From a virus: DNA of 25,599 nucleotides. The DNA lies in IMG/VR virus record IMGVR_UViG_3300034355_000185, positions 1 to 25,599 of that record. One strand, given 5' to 3'. The notes below the pieces were generated by a model, which searched no databases, was not told the origin of the DNA, and saw only the letters and a program-made list of their open reading frames with translations. A program made the position numbers and the translations under genes. Below are positions 14,927 to 23,462 of this stretch, in pieces (the stretch's first letter is position 1; the number at the start of each line of letters is the position of its first letter).

Positions 14927-15838
14927 TTAGGTCGGGAAGCTACCAAAAATTGAGCGCCAATTGTAGTAGCCGAAACTATAACGTTCATATCCCTTCACTA
15001 GCAAATTATCCGTGGTGAAGTCTACCTGCATATCCATTTCGTACGGGATACGCTCCATGTAGACAAGACCCTTGATATTCGTCAGAAGGAACCAGGCCTT
15101 CGTCGAAGTCAGGAAGTCGTTGACCATGTAGCCTTCCGGCAGACCGCCTGCGGTCGTATGGATAGCGTTGACGTCGTTGTTTGCCGTGCCCGGACGGAGT
15201 TCCGTCTTGGTAAGGCGAATCGCCGTCGGCTCAAGGGTCGGCGGAATGATGAGCTTGCGACCACGCGCAAACATCTTCAGGCCGGCGATGTCCTTGAAGT
15301 TCTGACGAATGCTGATCATACCGTTAAGCAGCGAGGCTTCGTTAAGATCAACGTCGACAGTCGGGCGATTAGCAACAACGCCGCCGTCAATCGGATGCGA
15401 GGTGGAGCAGAGAGCAACACCGTCACCGCCGACCGCCGAGTTATACGTCGTCGCCGTGTTAAGAATGTTCGCGCCATAGATTTCCTTCGTCTGACCGAAG
15501 GACTCGATCAGGCCAAGATTCGTGGGCGTGAACTGGGTCTTATACAGGTTGTCATCAATCGCCTTACGAGTGATCGCGTAGCCGAGACCGATCTCGTAAT
15601 GCTCCTGATTATAGACGTAACGCTCGGAAGCGTTGTTGTCGAAGCTAACCGCACCGCCTTCAGTCTTGATGGCGGCAAGGCCGAGGTAACGCATTTCAGC
15701 GGTACGCTCGAGAGCCATGTTGGACTTGGCCTTTTCAAAGACCTTGTCCCACTGACTCGGGATCTGAGGATACTTACCCTCAACACCGCGAAGGCCCGGA
15801 AGGAGCAGATCGCGGATGGCGCTAAGATTAACAGCCAT
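14927..15838 (-). CDS. Major capsid protein
   Basis: 303 residues. The N-terminus (AVNLSAIRDLLLPGLRGVEG, then YPQIPSQWDKVFEKAKSNMALE) and the block SFDNNASERYVYNQEHYEIGLGYAITRKAIDDNLY are typical of HK97-fold major capsid proteins of podovirus-like and Mu-type (gpT-like) phages. Further landmarks: CSTSHPIDGG, the P-domain-like ARGRKLIIPPTLEPTAIRL, and a C-terminal YERYSFGYYNWRSIFGS. No long N-terminal delta domain is present; assembly is likely directed by the separate scaffold gene two genes upstream. AAGGAG lies nine bases before the ATG. It follows a decoration-like gene and precedes a strong hairpin, giving one capsid transcription unit. Confidence 0.87.
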   Translation of the reverse strand: MAVNLSAIRDLLLPGLRGVEGKYPQIPSQWDKVFEKAKSNMALERTAEMRYLGLAAIKTEGGAVSFDNNASERYVYNQEHYEIGLGYAITRKAIDDNLYKTQFTPTNLGLIESFGQTKEIYGANILNTATTYNSAVGGDGVALCSTSHPIDGGVVANRPTVDVDLNEASLLNGMISIRQNFKDIAGLKMFARGRKLIIPPTLEPTAIRLTKTELRPGTANNDVNAIHTTAGGLPEGYMVNDFLTSTKAWFLLTNIKGLVYMERIPYEMDMQVDFTTDNLLVKGYERYSFGYYNWRSIFGSFPT

Positions 15839-15851
15839 TGGTCTCTACTCC

Positions 15852-16490
15852 TTAGCTGATGCCAGTGACGCCCGCATTGCTGCGCAGCCACTCGTTGTTG
15901 AAGCCGACAACCACATAGTTGTAGTTGCTCGTCGCATCCGTGCCATTAGCTCCCGGCGGGTCAATGACCATGTCCGTGATAATGAACGGATAGGCAGCCG
16001 TGCTTCCGACCGTATCAAGATACTGGCCAGACTGCTGCGTGGTGGCCGAACCAGCGCCCGCGTTGAACGTGGCATACTGGCCAACCGGAGACGACGTGAA
16101 GGCGGAGTTAGTGCCAGTGATCTGGAACGAAGAACCGCTCGTCTGAACGACAAAGCGAGCATTCGGATCGTCAATCACAAACGCAATAACGTCGCCAGTC
16201 GCGTCAGAACCGGGCCAATACTGAGACCAGACCGTCCGCTTCTGCGTCGTCGAAAGATACTGGCAGCCCCAGAAGATGCCGGCGGCAGGAACCGTCGCGG
16301 CAATCGTGCCAGGAACGCCAAGCGTAATATAACCCGTCGGCGTGCCAACTACCGGCATGACAACGTCGCCCTTATAGATGGGCGTAGAATTTCCCGCCGC
16401 GACGCGACGAGTGGAAACACGCCAGTTGATCGGGCCATTGCTGGTCGAAACTGGACGGAATCCGAAGGGAGCAAAGGTGTTTGTCAACAC
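15852..16490 (-). CDS. Capsid decoration-like protein
   Basis: About 212 residues. The N-terminus reads TNTFAPFGFRPV, matching the 'N-x-x-APFGFRPV' opening common in phage proteins encoded immediately before the major capsid gene, followed by GDVVMPVVGTPTGYITLG, GCQYLSTTQKRTVWSQYWPG and DPNARFVVQTSG. These short beta motifs suit a trimeric capsid-binding protein. Start choice: GTG at 16490 is only two bases from AGGAGG, while TTG at 16487 is five bases away and gives MTNTFAPFGF; the latter is the better ribosome spacing. No ATG is available. Stop at 15852 is 13 bases before the capsid ATG. Confidence 0.75.
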   Translation of the reverse strand: MLTNTFAPFGFRPVSTSNGPINWRVSTRRVAAGNSTPIYKGDVVMPVVGTPTGYITLGVPGTIAATVPAAGIFWGCQYLSTTQKRTVWSQYWPGSDATGDVIAFVIDDPNARFVVQTSGSSFQITGTNSAFTSSPVGQYATFNAGAGSATTQQSGQYLDTVGSTAAYPFIITDMVIDPPGANGTDATSNYNYVVVGFNNEWLRSNAGVTGIS

Positions 16491-16695
16491 ACCCTCCTGA
16501 ATTCAGAGAGTGCCTAATCGCCAACAGCGCGTGGGAGATTTTAGCGGAGAAGATGAATGCCAATCCGGCGCGGATCGACTTTATAAAAGGAGGGACCAAC
16601 CCTGCGGTCCCCACCTAATTCTTTTGTCTATTACTAGACAGAATTCCGTAGTCTGCGAATATTTAGCCTTTATTGACTTTCAAGTCAACAATTGC
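16491..16695 (-). other. Structured intergenic region with several hairpins
   Basis: Largest noncoding stretch in the window (205 bases). On the minus strand it has TTGACT-TGAA-AGTCAA (16688-16673), TGTCTA-GTAA-TAGACA (16640-16625, GNRA-type loop), the GGGACC/GGTCCC terminator-like hairpin (16611-16592), and ATCCG-CGC-CGGAT (16575-16563). No convincing ORF. The first hairpin includes a TTGACT -35-like box with TAAATA 17 bases later, a weak promoter candidate. Then comes AGGAGG for the decoration gene. Confidence 0.6.
16585..16612 (-). terminator. Terminator-like hairpin upstream of capsid genes
   Basis: Minus strand: GGGACC stem, 8-base loop GCAGGGTT, GGTCCC, followed by TCCTTTTATAA. The stem is six GC-rich pairs. 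It sits after the 183-residue gene, so it probably separates scaffold-side from capsid-side transcription, or attenuates readthrough. Confidence 0.6.
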
Positions 16696-17247
16696 TTATT
16701 CGTCACCCGGAATATTAATCGGAGAGCGGCTTTTCGAGAAGCGCTGAACCTCGCGCTTGCCCAGATCGCTAGCCCTGCCATCCCGAAGTTGTGCCTCTTT
16801 TGTGGCTACAGCTTCACGGGCAGCCCGTACCTCAGCAGCGCGGTCTTCTTCTGTCAGAACAGACGGGCGCTCCATAAGAACCAGACCCTCAACCTCAATC
16901 GTATCGCCCTTCCAACCTGCCGGCATCATGTCAGGATGGCGGCTCAACGGGACAGCTTCCCAGCCATTTCGAGCCAATTCAACGATATACGATGATTGCT
17001 CTTCATTCATAACCGTCCGGACTTTCCATTCATAAGTCCATCCTGCCGGAGCTTGGGGAGCCCAGAATTTGTCTCGAAGCGCACCGCCCTCCGGCAGGCT
17101 TTCACGGATTTCCCGCAAACGGGCTTCCGCACGCGCAAGAGAAGACGAAGTAGAGTCCAGTTTCGGCCTCGCCTTCGGTTCGCGAGATGCAGCACGGGCT
17201 TCAGAGGAACGGATATCCGGGATGTCGATGTTTTCAAAACCAGTCAT
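16696..17247 (-). CDS. Conserved phage structural-cluster protein, unknown
   Basis: 183 residues, highly charged. N-terminus (NIDIPDIRSSEARAASREPK) is Arg/Glu/Ala-rich and likely helical or disordered. Residues ~60-125 are a compact core: FWAPQAPAGWTYEWKVRTVM, ELARNGWEAVPLSRHPDMMP and GLVLMERPS. This APxGWxYEWKxRTV...GWExVPxSRHP...LMERP signature is found in conserved uncharacterised proteins between scaffold and capsid genes in podovirus-like phages. The C-terminal third is a second charged helix (RAAEVRAAREAVATKEAQ). Function unknown; assembly factor is a guess from location. Confidence 0.66.
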   Translation of the reverse strand: MTGFENIDIPDIRSSEARAASREPKARPKLDSTSSSLARAEARLREIRESLPEGGALRDKFWAPQAPAGWTYEWKVRTVMNEEQSSYIVELARNGWEAVPLSRHPDMMPAGWKGDTIEVEGLVLMERPSVLTEEDRAAEVRAAREAVATKEAQLRDGRASDLGKREVQRFSKSRSPINIPGDE

Positions 17248-17258
17248 TGTCCAAATCC

Positions 17259-18206
17259 TTAATTAAGTTTGCCTTCGCGGAGAAGCGCCTGTTTGTTCCG
17301 GGCATAAGCTTCCAGAGCTTTCTCACGCGGCAAATCAGGCTCAGCCAGCATGGCCATTTCAACTTCAGCAGGGCTCAGCGTAATAGAACCAGATGATCCG
17401 CTGGAACGCGGAGCCATCATGGAGCTTGACGAAGAAACCGGCGCTGAACTTATATTGGATTTAGACCTTCTGGGTTCGCTCTTGCTGTCTCTCCCGCCAC
17501 CGGAATAACCAAGCTTGCTCTCAATGTAAGCAAAGTATTCCGGAGACTCTGCTTCAATTCCTTCAAGCTCTACCGCAGCAGTATGCGCCGCCGTGAGCTT
17601 ATTAATTGAATTGGCCGCTTCAGGATGCGATCTTAGCCAGGCTGCGCTTTTGGGCGTTAGCCGGGAAGCATACATCTCAACAGGATCAGCCGGCTGTTGA
17701 GGCGCAAACCTGGGCATTTCGGGCTCAGATACCCTGCCCTCGGCGGTCTGTAGCCTTTCCTCAAGCGCTCGCTTGCCATTTTCGAGCTGAAGCAATCGAG
17801 CCTCAACTCTGGCCATCTCACGCTGAGCCTTGGCAGCCAGTGCGGTATCGCCTGTAGCCACAGCATCCGCGTAAACACGCTCTGCATTTGTCGCAACCTG
17901 CTCGTCGGCAGCGATGGCGTTCAAAATAGTGCGGAGATTGCTGTCTTCTGCCTCTGCGCGGGCGCTGTGAGCCTGCTTTGCCTGCTGGTAGGCATATTGT
18001 TCAGCCTGTTCACGGGCTCTACGCTCAATCTCAAGGCGCTTTTTCTGCTCTTCATACTGAGCGCGCATCTCATTAAGAGCAACTTCACGCTCATCAGGCT
18101 CGTTTTTAGCCTTTTTTTCGGATTTTGGCTCTTCAATCTCAACAACAACAGAGGGATCTTCGTCCAATTTGACGGTTTCACCCAAATTTTCTTCAATATC
18201 TTCCAT
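17259..18206 (-). CDS. Scaffold-like coiled-coil protein
   Basis: 315 residues. The N-terminus is acidic (EDIEENLGETVKLDEDPS). Residues ~35-165 are a long charged coiled coil (EREVALNEMRAQYEEQKKRL, RRAREQAEQYAYQQAKQA, AKAQREMARVEARLLQLENG). Residues ~185-240 form a compact helical block (YASRLTPKSAAWLRSHPE, ESPEYFAYIESKLGY), then a Ser/Gly/Lys-rich linker and a C-terminal helix ending EAYARNKQALLREGKL. Acid plus coiled-coil plus basic C-terminus is the usual layout of internal scaffolding proteins, and the gene lies two genes before the major capsid. GAGGG lies seven bases upstream of ATG. Confidence 0.74.
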   Translation of the reverse strand: MEDIEENLGETVKLDEDPSVVVEIEEPKSEKKAKNEPDEREVALNEMRAQYEEQKKRLEIERRAREQAEQYAYQQAKQAHSARAEAEDSNLRTILNAIAADEQVATNAERVYADAVATGDTALAAKAQREMARVEARLLQLENGKRALEERLQTAEGRVSEPEMPRFAPQQPADPVEMYASRLTPKSAAWLRSHPEAANSINKLTAAHTAAVELEGIEAESPEYFAYIESKLGYSGGGRDSKSEPRRSKSNISSAPVSSSSSMMAPRSSGSSGSITLSPAEVEMAMLAEPDLPREKALEAYARNKQALLREGKLN

Positions 18207-18216
18207 TTTTCAGCCC

Positions 18217-18633
18217 TCAGTAGATGGAATCAGGGTCAGCGACACGGGCGCGGATTGCGTGATCGGAGAAAATCCGGCAAGAAACCGTGTCTTCCTTGGA
18301 AATTCCTGTTTTCAGGGTATTCAGAGTGACTTCCCAGCCGTCCGAGCAGCGCGCTACGACCCAATCGCCCTCTTTAATGTCCCTGAAACGATTTCCCTCA
18401 TCATCCAGATAGGCTGTCGGACCTAATTTAAGGACCAAAAAGCATTTTGATTGCCACCGATCCTCTGATCTGGTGGAATCCGCAAGAATAATACCCGATT
18501 TTGTTTTTTCTGGCCTGCGATATATGGCAACCAGAACGTCTGATCCAAATATCTCAATACCAGAAAGATCGCCTACCTTCTCCAAAAGAGCTTCTTTTGG
18601 ATCGCGATCATGCAACATCTGTAAAGCCGGCAT
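18217..18633 (-). CDS. GroES-like co-chaperonin
   Basis: 138 residues. Residues ~26-56 match a chaperonin-10 fold: GIEIFGSDVLVAIYRRPEKT, then KSGIILADSTR. The sequence IIL at 48-50 in that loop corresponds to the hydrophobic tripeptide (IVL in GroES) used to bind GroEL. Next come KCFLVLKLGPTAY, FRDIKEGDWVVARCSDGW and a C-terminal CRIFSDHAIRARVADPDSIY. Longer than bacterial GroES (~97 residues) with an N-terminal extension and altered distal part. Phage co-chaperonins such as T4 gp31 help fold the major capsid protein, which fits the location between portal and capsid genes. Located directly before the scaffold gene. Confidence 0.82.
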   Translation of the reverse strand: MPALQMLHDRDPKEALLEKVGDLSGIEIFGSDVLVAIYRRPEKTKSGIILADSTRSEDRWQSKCFLVLKLGPTAYLDDEGNRFRDIKEGDWVVARCSDGWEVTLNTLKTGISKEDTVSCRIFSDHAIRARVADPDSIY

Positions 18634-18636
18634 GGC

Positions 18637-18840
18637 TTACTTCCTTTCAACGCCCAAAACTTCTTTTTGGACTTCTTTTGCGAATGCAAGAGCTTCTTGC
18701 ATACCCTTCAGCCGACCAACCCTCATTTTATAATCAGGCCAATCAACTGCCTTTCCAGCGATTAATTCAGCAGCGAGCTTTTCTAATTCACTGGAAATTC
18801 TGTCTTCCAACTCCCGATAAAATCGCAGATCGAGATTCGT
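18637..18840 (-). CDS. Small conserved-type phage protein with probable ACG start
   Basis: 67 codons. The frame between the TGA near 18858 and the TAA at 18637 has no ATG or GTG at the front. AGGAGG at the end of the preceding gene lies five bases before ACG (18840-18838), giving (M)NLDLRFYRELEDRI, then SSELEKLAAELIAGKAVDWP and DYKMRVGRLKGMQEALAFAK. The block DYKxRVGRxxGxxEAL is a recurrent signature of small helical proteins placed in podovirus structural operons, so the frame looks genuine. An in-frame TTG at codon 11 has poor ribosome spacing. One base separates it from the preceding stop. Function unknown. Confidence 0.66.
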   Translation of the reverse strand, partial: TNLDLRFYRELEDRISSELEKLAAELIAGKAVDWPDYKMRVGRLKGMQEALAFAKEVQKEVLGVERK

Positions 18841-18841
18841 T

Positions 18842-18994
18842 TTAGCCTCCTCTTTTTTCCATCATATATTTGCAAATCTGAAAAGCCCTGCCTTTAGTTA
18901 TCCCAAAGGCAGAGGCTATTTCTTTATAGGTCACGCCAGAAAGCCGCATTGCGAGGATCTTTTCATTCCTGTCAAACTTCGGCCTTCTGCCCAT
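18842..18994 (-). CDS. Small helix-turn-helix protein
   Basis: 50 residues: MGRRPKFDRNEKILAMRLSG, then VTYKEIASAFGITKGRAFQI, CKYMMEKRGG. The stretch KILAMRLSGVTYKEIASAFG plus GITKGRAFQICKYM is a clear helix-turn-helix, of the Hin-recombinase/sigma-region-4-like type. The start is two bases after the stop of the Lys/Gly/Met-rich gene, and its own stop precedes the next start by one base. Possible roles: transcription regulator of the late operon, or a DNA-binding accessory of packaging. A contiguous A6 run near its end is noted but no programmed frameshift is required. Confidence 0.68.
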   Translation of the reverse strand: MGRRPKFDRNEKILAMRLSGVTYKEIASAFGITKGRAFQICKYMMEKRGG

Positions 18995-18996
18995 GA

Positions 18997-20352
18997 TCAG
19001 TCTTCCTGCGCAAGGATCTTTTGGCGGCGGCCCTTACCGCTAACAGAGCCATAATCCATTTTCGCGTAGCCCTCAGCCGTTCGACCCGGCTGCTTGACCG
19101 GAACGTCAGGATTGACTCGACCGCCCTTCTTGAAGCCGCGCGGAGCCATGCCCGTTCCCATTCCCATGCCACCGCTACGAAGCGCATTGCCAAGAGCAAT
19201 CAGATCCATCGGATTGACCTGCTGATTATCCATCTGCTGGCCATAACCCATGCCCATCGGCGGGACATTGCTGGCGAAACCCGGAGCCGAAGCGCCCATC
19301 ATGCCGCCACCAATCTGTTTGCCAACGCGGCCACCAGACTGACGCATCATCGGAGCGCCACCCATCGGAGGCATTCCGCCCATAGGAGGCATACCACCAC
19401 CCATCGGACCCATAGGCGGCATTCCACCCATCGGCGGTCCCATCGGAGGCATGGGCGGAGGCGGCGGAGGAGCAGGCGGCATAGCAGGAGCCGGCGGCAT
19501 CGGCTGCGCGCCACCCTGACCGGGACCACCAATGTTAATCGTCAGATTAGTGGCCTTGCCGGCTTTCTTGCTCGTGGACTTTTCTTCAGTCAGACCACCA
19601 CCGCCAAACTTCTTAACCCGATCAGTCGTCCTTGCGGCCTCCGTAAGAGCGCCCATGCGATCGCCGGATTTGGCCGATTTGGTGACTTTGTTCTCAGAAG
19701 TGTAGGACTTCGTCTTCGGAGCAACCGGACCACCGGAGCCACGCATGGCGCGACCGCCCTTCTTTAGACCTTCGGTCGACTGCTGCTTGTCATGCTTTTC
19801 GTCAAGCTTTGACTTTTCCCATTTCTCAAGCGACATGCCGTGCTTTTTGGCCAGCTTGCGATCCTGGGCCAAATCTTTCTTGGAATGTTCCCATTCCATG
19901 TGGGAGACCTTGCCGCCCTTCTTGCGACCGGGAGCAGCCAGATCCTCAATGGAATAACGCTGTTTGCGATTGATGCTCTCGGCTTCCTCGCGCGTCGGAC
20001 CCTCTTCCGGCATCTTGCGGGCGCGGATTTCCTTCAGACGCTCAGCCGATTTAAGCTGCTCCTCAATGGACGGGAGACCATCGGCAGCCTTCAGGCGCTT
20101 GCCCTTGCGGGAAACCTTATCCAGACGCTTGACAGCATCCTTGCCCTTAACGGAACCGCCAGCCTTGCGCATGATGCGGTCCATGGTCTTTTTGGACAGG
20201 GACGGCTCTTCTTCAATGATGTCCATGCCGGCCTGACGGTCGGTGTTCAACGCCTTTTCGCCAGCCCAGTTCTTCGCTTCTTTCTTTGCGCCATAGCTCG
20301 CAAGCTTCTTGCTGTGACCAGCTTTCGCTTCTGATTTATACGGATGTGCCAT
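18997..20352 (-). CDS. Basic GGK- and Pro/Met/Gly-rich protein, unknown
   Basis: 451 residues in two parts. Residues 1-270 are very basic and rich in Lys/Arg/Glu, including [20 protein letters not shown] (65-84), KKGGKV (~144-149), KKGGRA (~197-202) and a likely helical [21 protein letters not shown]. Residues ~283-335 are a low-complexity run of PPM, PMGG and GGMPPMG repeats. The rest is Gly/Met/Asn-rich with FKKGGRV (~407-413) and a tail [17 protein letters not shown]. Proteins with KKGG[KR]x repeats occur in many uncultured phages, often after the portal gene; function unknown. Position suggests an internal virion or DNA-ejection component. AGGA is the only ribosome-site remnant before the ATG. 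Confidence 0.62.
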   Translation of the reverse strand: MAHPYKSEAKAGHSKKLASYGAKKEAKNWAGEKALNTDRQAGMDIIEEEPSLSKKTMDRIMRKAGGSVKGKDAVKRLDKVSRKGKRLKAADGLPSIEEQLKSAERLKEIRARKMPEEGPTREEAESINRKQRYSIEDLAAPGRKKGGKVSHMEWEHSKKDLAQDRKLAKKHGMSLEKWEKSKLDEKHDKQQSTEGLKKGGRAMRGSGGPVAPKTKSYTSENKVTKSAKSGDRMGALTEAARTTDRVKKFGGGGLTEEKSTSKKAGKATNLTINIGGPGQGGAQPMPPAPAMPPAPPPPPPMPPMGPPMGGMPPMGPMGGGMPPMGGMPPMGGAPMMRQSGGRVGKQIGGGMMGASAPGFASNVPPMGMGYGQQMDNQQVNPMDLIALGNALRSGGMGMGTGMAPRGFKKGGRVNPDVPVKQPGRTAEGYAKMDYGSVSGKGRRQKILAQED

Positions 20353-20408
20353 TGTTTTATTCCTATAAAAAGTAAAAGGATAGCCTAAGAGCGCCTTCGG
20401 ATATCCGG

Positions 20409-23400
20409 TTATTTAGCCCTCTTCGCAATGCGGAGAGCATCATCAATAGAACCGCCATCAGCTTTGGCGGCTCGCATATTGTCAACAAGATTAGGATAAG
20501 GACGGCCAGCAGCCTTGGCCATGCGCTTGGCGCTTGCCTTTTCTTTTGATGTCAGCTTTTCGGGCTTACCGAGAGATTTAGGGCGCGGTTTGTTCCAGAC
20601 TTCTCCGCCAGATTTGCGAGCCACCATAAGAGCATCATCAATCGCACCGCCGTCCGCACAATTCCATTTGCGAAGCGACTTATTAATCCGGCTATCCGGA
20701 TCATTGGCCGTTTCAGCACTGGTGAGCTTGGCCTTCATGCCCTTCATTCTCGCGCAGAAGCTATCCCTGCGAGAACCGCCCTCCGGCTGTGGGCGCTTGA
20801 TGTCATGGCCCTGCGCGCGAAGAGAGGCGCGGCCCTTTTCATTCAACCCGCCTTCAGGGTTCTTGCCCTCTTTGCGAGTCCATGCGCCGCCACCTGAAGC
20901 TCTGGCTATGCGGAGAGCGTCTTTAACAGCGCCGCCGTTTTTGAAGCTGTGATGAATGCCGTAAGGGTTTTGTGAGTGGAACATATCCCACGACCAGCCA
21001 TGGTATGGACTGACATGGCTACCATGATGACCGCCGTGGCCGACTGTCGAATGCCCAAATCCATGCGAGCCCGCATAAGAGCCAAAATCGCCGCCGGAAT
21101 GAAAGCCACCGGGATGATAGCCACCGGAATCAAGGTAACTAACGCCACCCGTTACATGCGGGCCGCCATGACCGCCGGTATAGGTCGTGCCGTGGCCAGC
21201 AGTGTGAACGCCGCCAGTCACATGCGGAGTTCCTGTGTGTGTCCCACCGTGGATGCCGCCATGACCGGTGCCGACGCCGACATGCCCGGTTCCGCCACCG
21301 CCATGACCGCCGGTATAATCTCCGCCGGCTCCTGAAACATCGGCGGGTCCAGATATTCCGCCACCGCCTGGAACATATCCAGATCCGCCGCCCGGAATAT
21401 AACCAGTCCCACTGCCACCGCCAGTTACGCCTGCGCCAGCTCCAGCAAGGGCCGGGTCAACATCTGCGCCACCATAGGATACACCAAATCTGGCCTGCTG
21501 GGCTTCAGCGGCCCTGTCCTTGGCTCCATAAAATTGATGATATGGTCCCTTTCCTCCAGGCGCTCCTCCTAAATCCGTGTGAAGAGGGAGCCTTTTTGCC
21601 CAGCCTGGATGGACATAATTTGCTTTATAATGTGTTGCACCTTGGGTTATATCAGGACGTTGACCAGACAAAACGCCCTTGATCATATCCATAATTGGTT
21701 GATATTCTTCTTTGTTAAAGTTTGGAATAGCTTGATTTACAATAGCATTGTAGCCTTCTTTAGCTAATTTTGACACTCCAATTTTCATTGCGGAAAAAGC
21801 TGAAGGAGCCAAAATTTGACTGGTAACGCTTTTTGGATCGTTTTCCTGACGATCAAACCAGCCTCGCCAAGGACTTTTCTTGCCTCCGCTATTCTCTGTC
21901 AAACCAACTGCGGCGCGGTTAGCTACAACATTAACAATGCCTTCTAATTGCTTTAAAGCTTGATCTTTTATTTCTTTCGGTGTGTTGGGATTTAAAATTT
22001 TATCAACCCAAATTCCACCTTCCTGTTGAAGAAGAGCGCCCACCTGCTGCTCAATAGGAAGGCTTCGAATGAGTTCATCATTAGCTTTGCTATACTCATA
22101 AGCAGTTCGAAGCTGTTTGGGAGCGACGGTTACCGAACCTTCAGCGCTCGCTACCTGATACGGTTCAAAATTACTTGCCTGATATTGTTGAGATTCGGGA
22201 GAATTAAACATATTGGAGTGAAACTGATCAAATGTAACAGCTCCACTTTTTAATTGATCTAATGCTGAGTTTAGCTCTTGCCTGGATGGATCGCGCCCAG
22301 TCAATCCTTTATATTGATCCTGAATAAAGTTAGATATTTCGAAATCGCCAGCTTCTTCGCTATTTTGAATTATTTCATAAATTTGATCAGGCGTTGCTTG
22401 TCCTGACTGTAGAGCTTGAGTAAAATATTTTTTACCCTCTGCATCCGGCTCTCTACCCAAAAATTGTTTGTAAGTTTGATTGACAAAATTTTCTTTTGCT
22501 TCTGGCAAATCGAAAAGAGCATTAGCAACATCATCATATGATTGTTTGCCATCAATCATTTGACGAGTCCAAAAATTAAAACCTTCCCGATCTGGCTCAC
22601 GACCTAAGATGGAATGATACAAATCCGCAACTAATCGTTCCGAATACTTTCTGTCTTGATCGGCAACACTATCATTAATGTTATACAGTCCAGGGAACTT
22701 GTAGCTTTGGTAAGACCTTCCTTCTTCGCTACCCGTAAACCCAGAAACCAAATCTCCTAATCCTAGACCACTTTTTACTTGCTGATTCCAGTAATCAAGA
22801 CCTGCCTGATCCGGAGATCTGCCTAGAGCAGCTTGATAAAGAGAGCTTACAGCCTTGCTCGGATCAGATTGATAAACATTTTTGAATTCAGGCGATTGCG
22901 CAAAATTATACAATATATCTGAAGGAGTAATATTTCCCTCTTCAAGCTGCTGTTTCCAATATTCAGCGCCGCCCACATCAGCCTCTCGGCCCATAATGTT
23001 TTGATATAGCGAGCTTATGTAATTACTTGTTGGATCGCCGCCTGTAGCCATACCGGCGCGACCACCATTCCTTAAAGCATATACTCCGCGACCATAAGCG
23101 CCCTTTCGATATTCCTCCGGGCTGACGTTATAAATCGGGTCATTCGGGTCGTGGCGCTCCTCGGACGGATGAGTATACATATTCTCCGGATCGGCCCAGG
23201 GATTGTAGCCTTTTTCCCGACCATACGCTCCGCGCTTTTCGCGCCAATTCTTTACATCTGCGCCATAGTTAGGACCATAGTCACCAGGCTCCAAAATTCC
23301 GTCTTTTATTCGCGAACCTGCCTCCGGATTGTAAAAAGTCTCCAAATCCCTGGGCATCGGTTTTTCTTTAGGCGAATCTTTCTTGCGGCCACGGGAGGCA

Positions 23401-23462
23401 CGATCAGCCGCCATCATCAAAGCATCGCGGATTTGCTTGTCACGGATATCTTTAATGTCCAT
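20409..23462 (-). CDS. Modular virion protein: DUF4214 repeats, SleB-like hydrolase, GG-basic repeats
   Basis: About 1017 residues from ATG 23462 (TGATG overlap with the portal stop; GTG 23465 is an alternative). Residues ~145-430 contain five DUF4214 units (LYQxxxGRxPDxxGLxYW; e.g. [39 protein letters not shown]). Residues ~470-650 fit a SleB/hydrolase_2 cell-wall hydrolase: Glu near 482 (LLQQEGG), NVVANRA (~512), QILAPSAFS (~550) and [18 protein letters not shown] (~609). Residues ~665-840 are Gly/His-rich. The tail (~840-1018) has three [DN]GG[AS][VI]xDAL[RM][IV]A units with inserted modules [14 protein letters not shown]...[16 protein letters not shown] and [11 protein letters not shown]. 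Likely degrades peptidoglycan during DNA entry; the catalytic role is inferred. Confidence 0.78.
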   Translation of the reverse strand: MDIKDIRDKQIRDALMMAADRASRGRKKDSPKEKPMPRDLETFYNPEAGSRIKDGILEPGDYGPNYGADVKNWREKRGAYGREKGYNPWADPENMYTHPSEERHDPNDPIYNVSPEEYRKGAYGRGVYALRNGGRAGMATGGDPTSNYISSLYQNIMGREADVGGAEYWKQQLEEGNITPSDILYNFAQSPEFKNVYQSDPSKAVSSLYQAALGRSPDQAGLDYWNQQVKSGLGLGDLVSGFTGSEEGRSYQSYKFPGLYNINDSVADQDRKYSERLVADLYHSILGREPDREGFNFWTRQMIDGKQSYDDVANALFDLPEAKENFVNQTYKQFLGREPDAEGKKYFTQALQSGQATPDQIYEIIQNSEEAGDFEISNFIQDQYKGLTGRDPSRQELNSALDQLKSGAVTFDQFHSNMFNSPESQQYQASNFEPYQVASAEGSVTVAPKQLRTAYEYSKANDELIRSLPIEQQVGALLQQEGGIWVDKILNPNTPKEIKDQALKQLEGIVNVVANRAAVGLTENSGGKKSPWRGWFDRQENDPKSVTSQILAPSAFSAMKIGVSKLAKEGYNAIVNQAIPNFNKEEYQPIMDMIKGVLSGQRPDITQGATHYKANYVHPGWAKRLPLHTDLGGAPGGKGPYHQFYGAKDRAAEAQQARFGVSYGGADVDPALAGAGAGVTGGGSGTGYIPGGGSGYVPGGGGISGPADVSGAGGDYTGGHGGGGTGHVGVGTGHGGIHGGTHTGTPHVTGGVHTAGHGTTYTGGHGGPHVTGGVSYLDSGGYHPGGFHSGGDFGSYAGSHGFGHSTVGHGGHHGSHVSPYHGWSWDMFHSQNPYGIHHSFKNGGAVKDALRIARASGGGAWTRKEGKNPEGGLNEKGRASLRAQGHDIKRPQPEGGSRRDSFCARMKGMKAKLTSAETANDPDSRINKSLRKWNCADGGAIDDALMVARKSGGEVWNKPRPKSLGKPEKLTSKEKASAKRMAKAAGRPYPNLVDNMRAAKADGGSIDDALRIAKRAK

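Noticed and set aside
15158-16517. Plus-strand frames opposite the capsid and decoration genes
   Set aside because: Overlap the well-supported minus-strand capsid genes entirely; composition is that of antisense codon shadow.
19340-19500. Repeated short units resembling a small repeat array
   Set aside because: They encode in-frame PPMGG/PMGG repeats of the 451-residue protein; no spacer structure, so not CRISPR.
20397-20408. CGGATATCCG palindrome in the gap before the 451-residue gene
   Set aside because: Ten bases only, no T-run and no promoter nearby; chance palindrome most likely.
21130-21420. Short repeats around 21.1-21.4 kb resembling a DNA repeat
   Set aside because: Codon repetition of the Gly/His-rich segment of the large modular protein; not a separate element.
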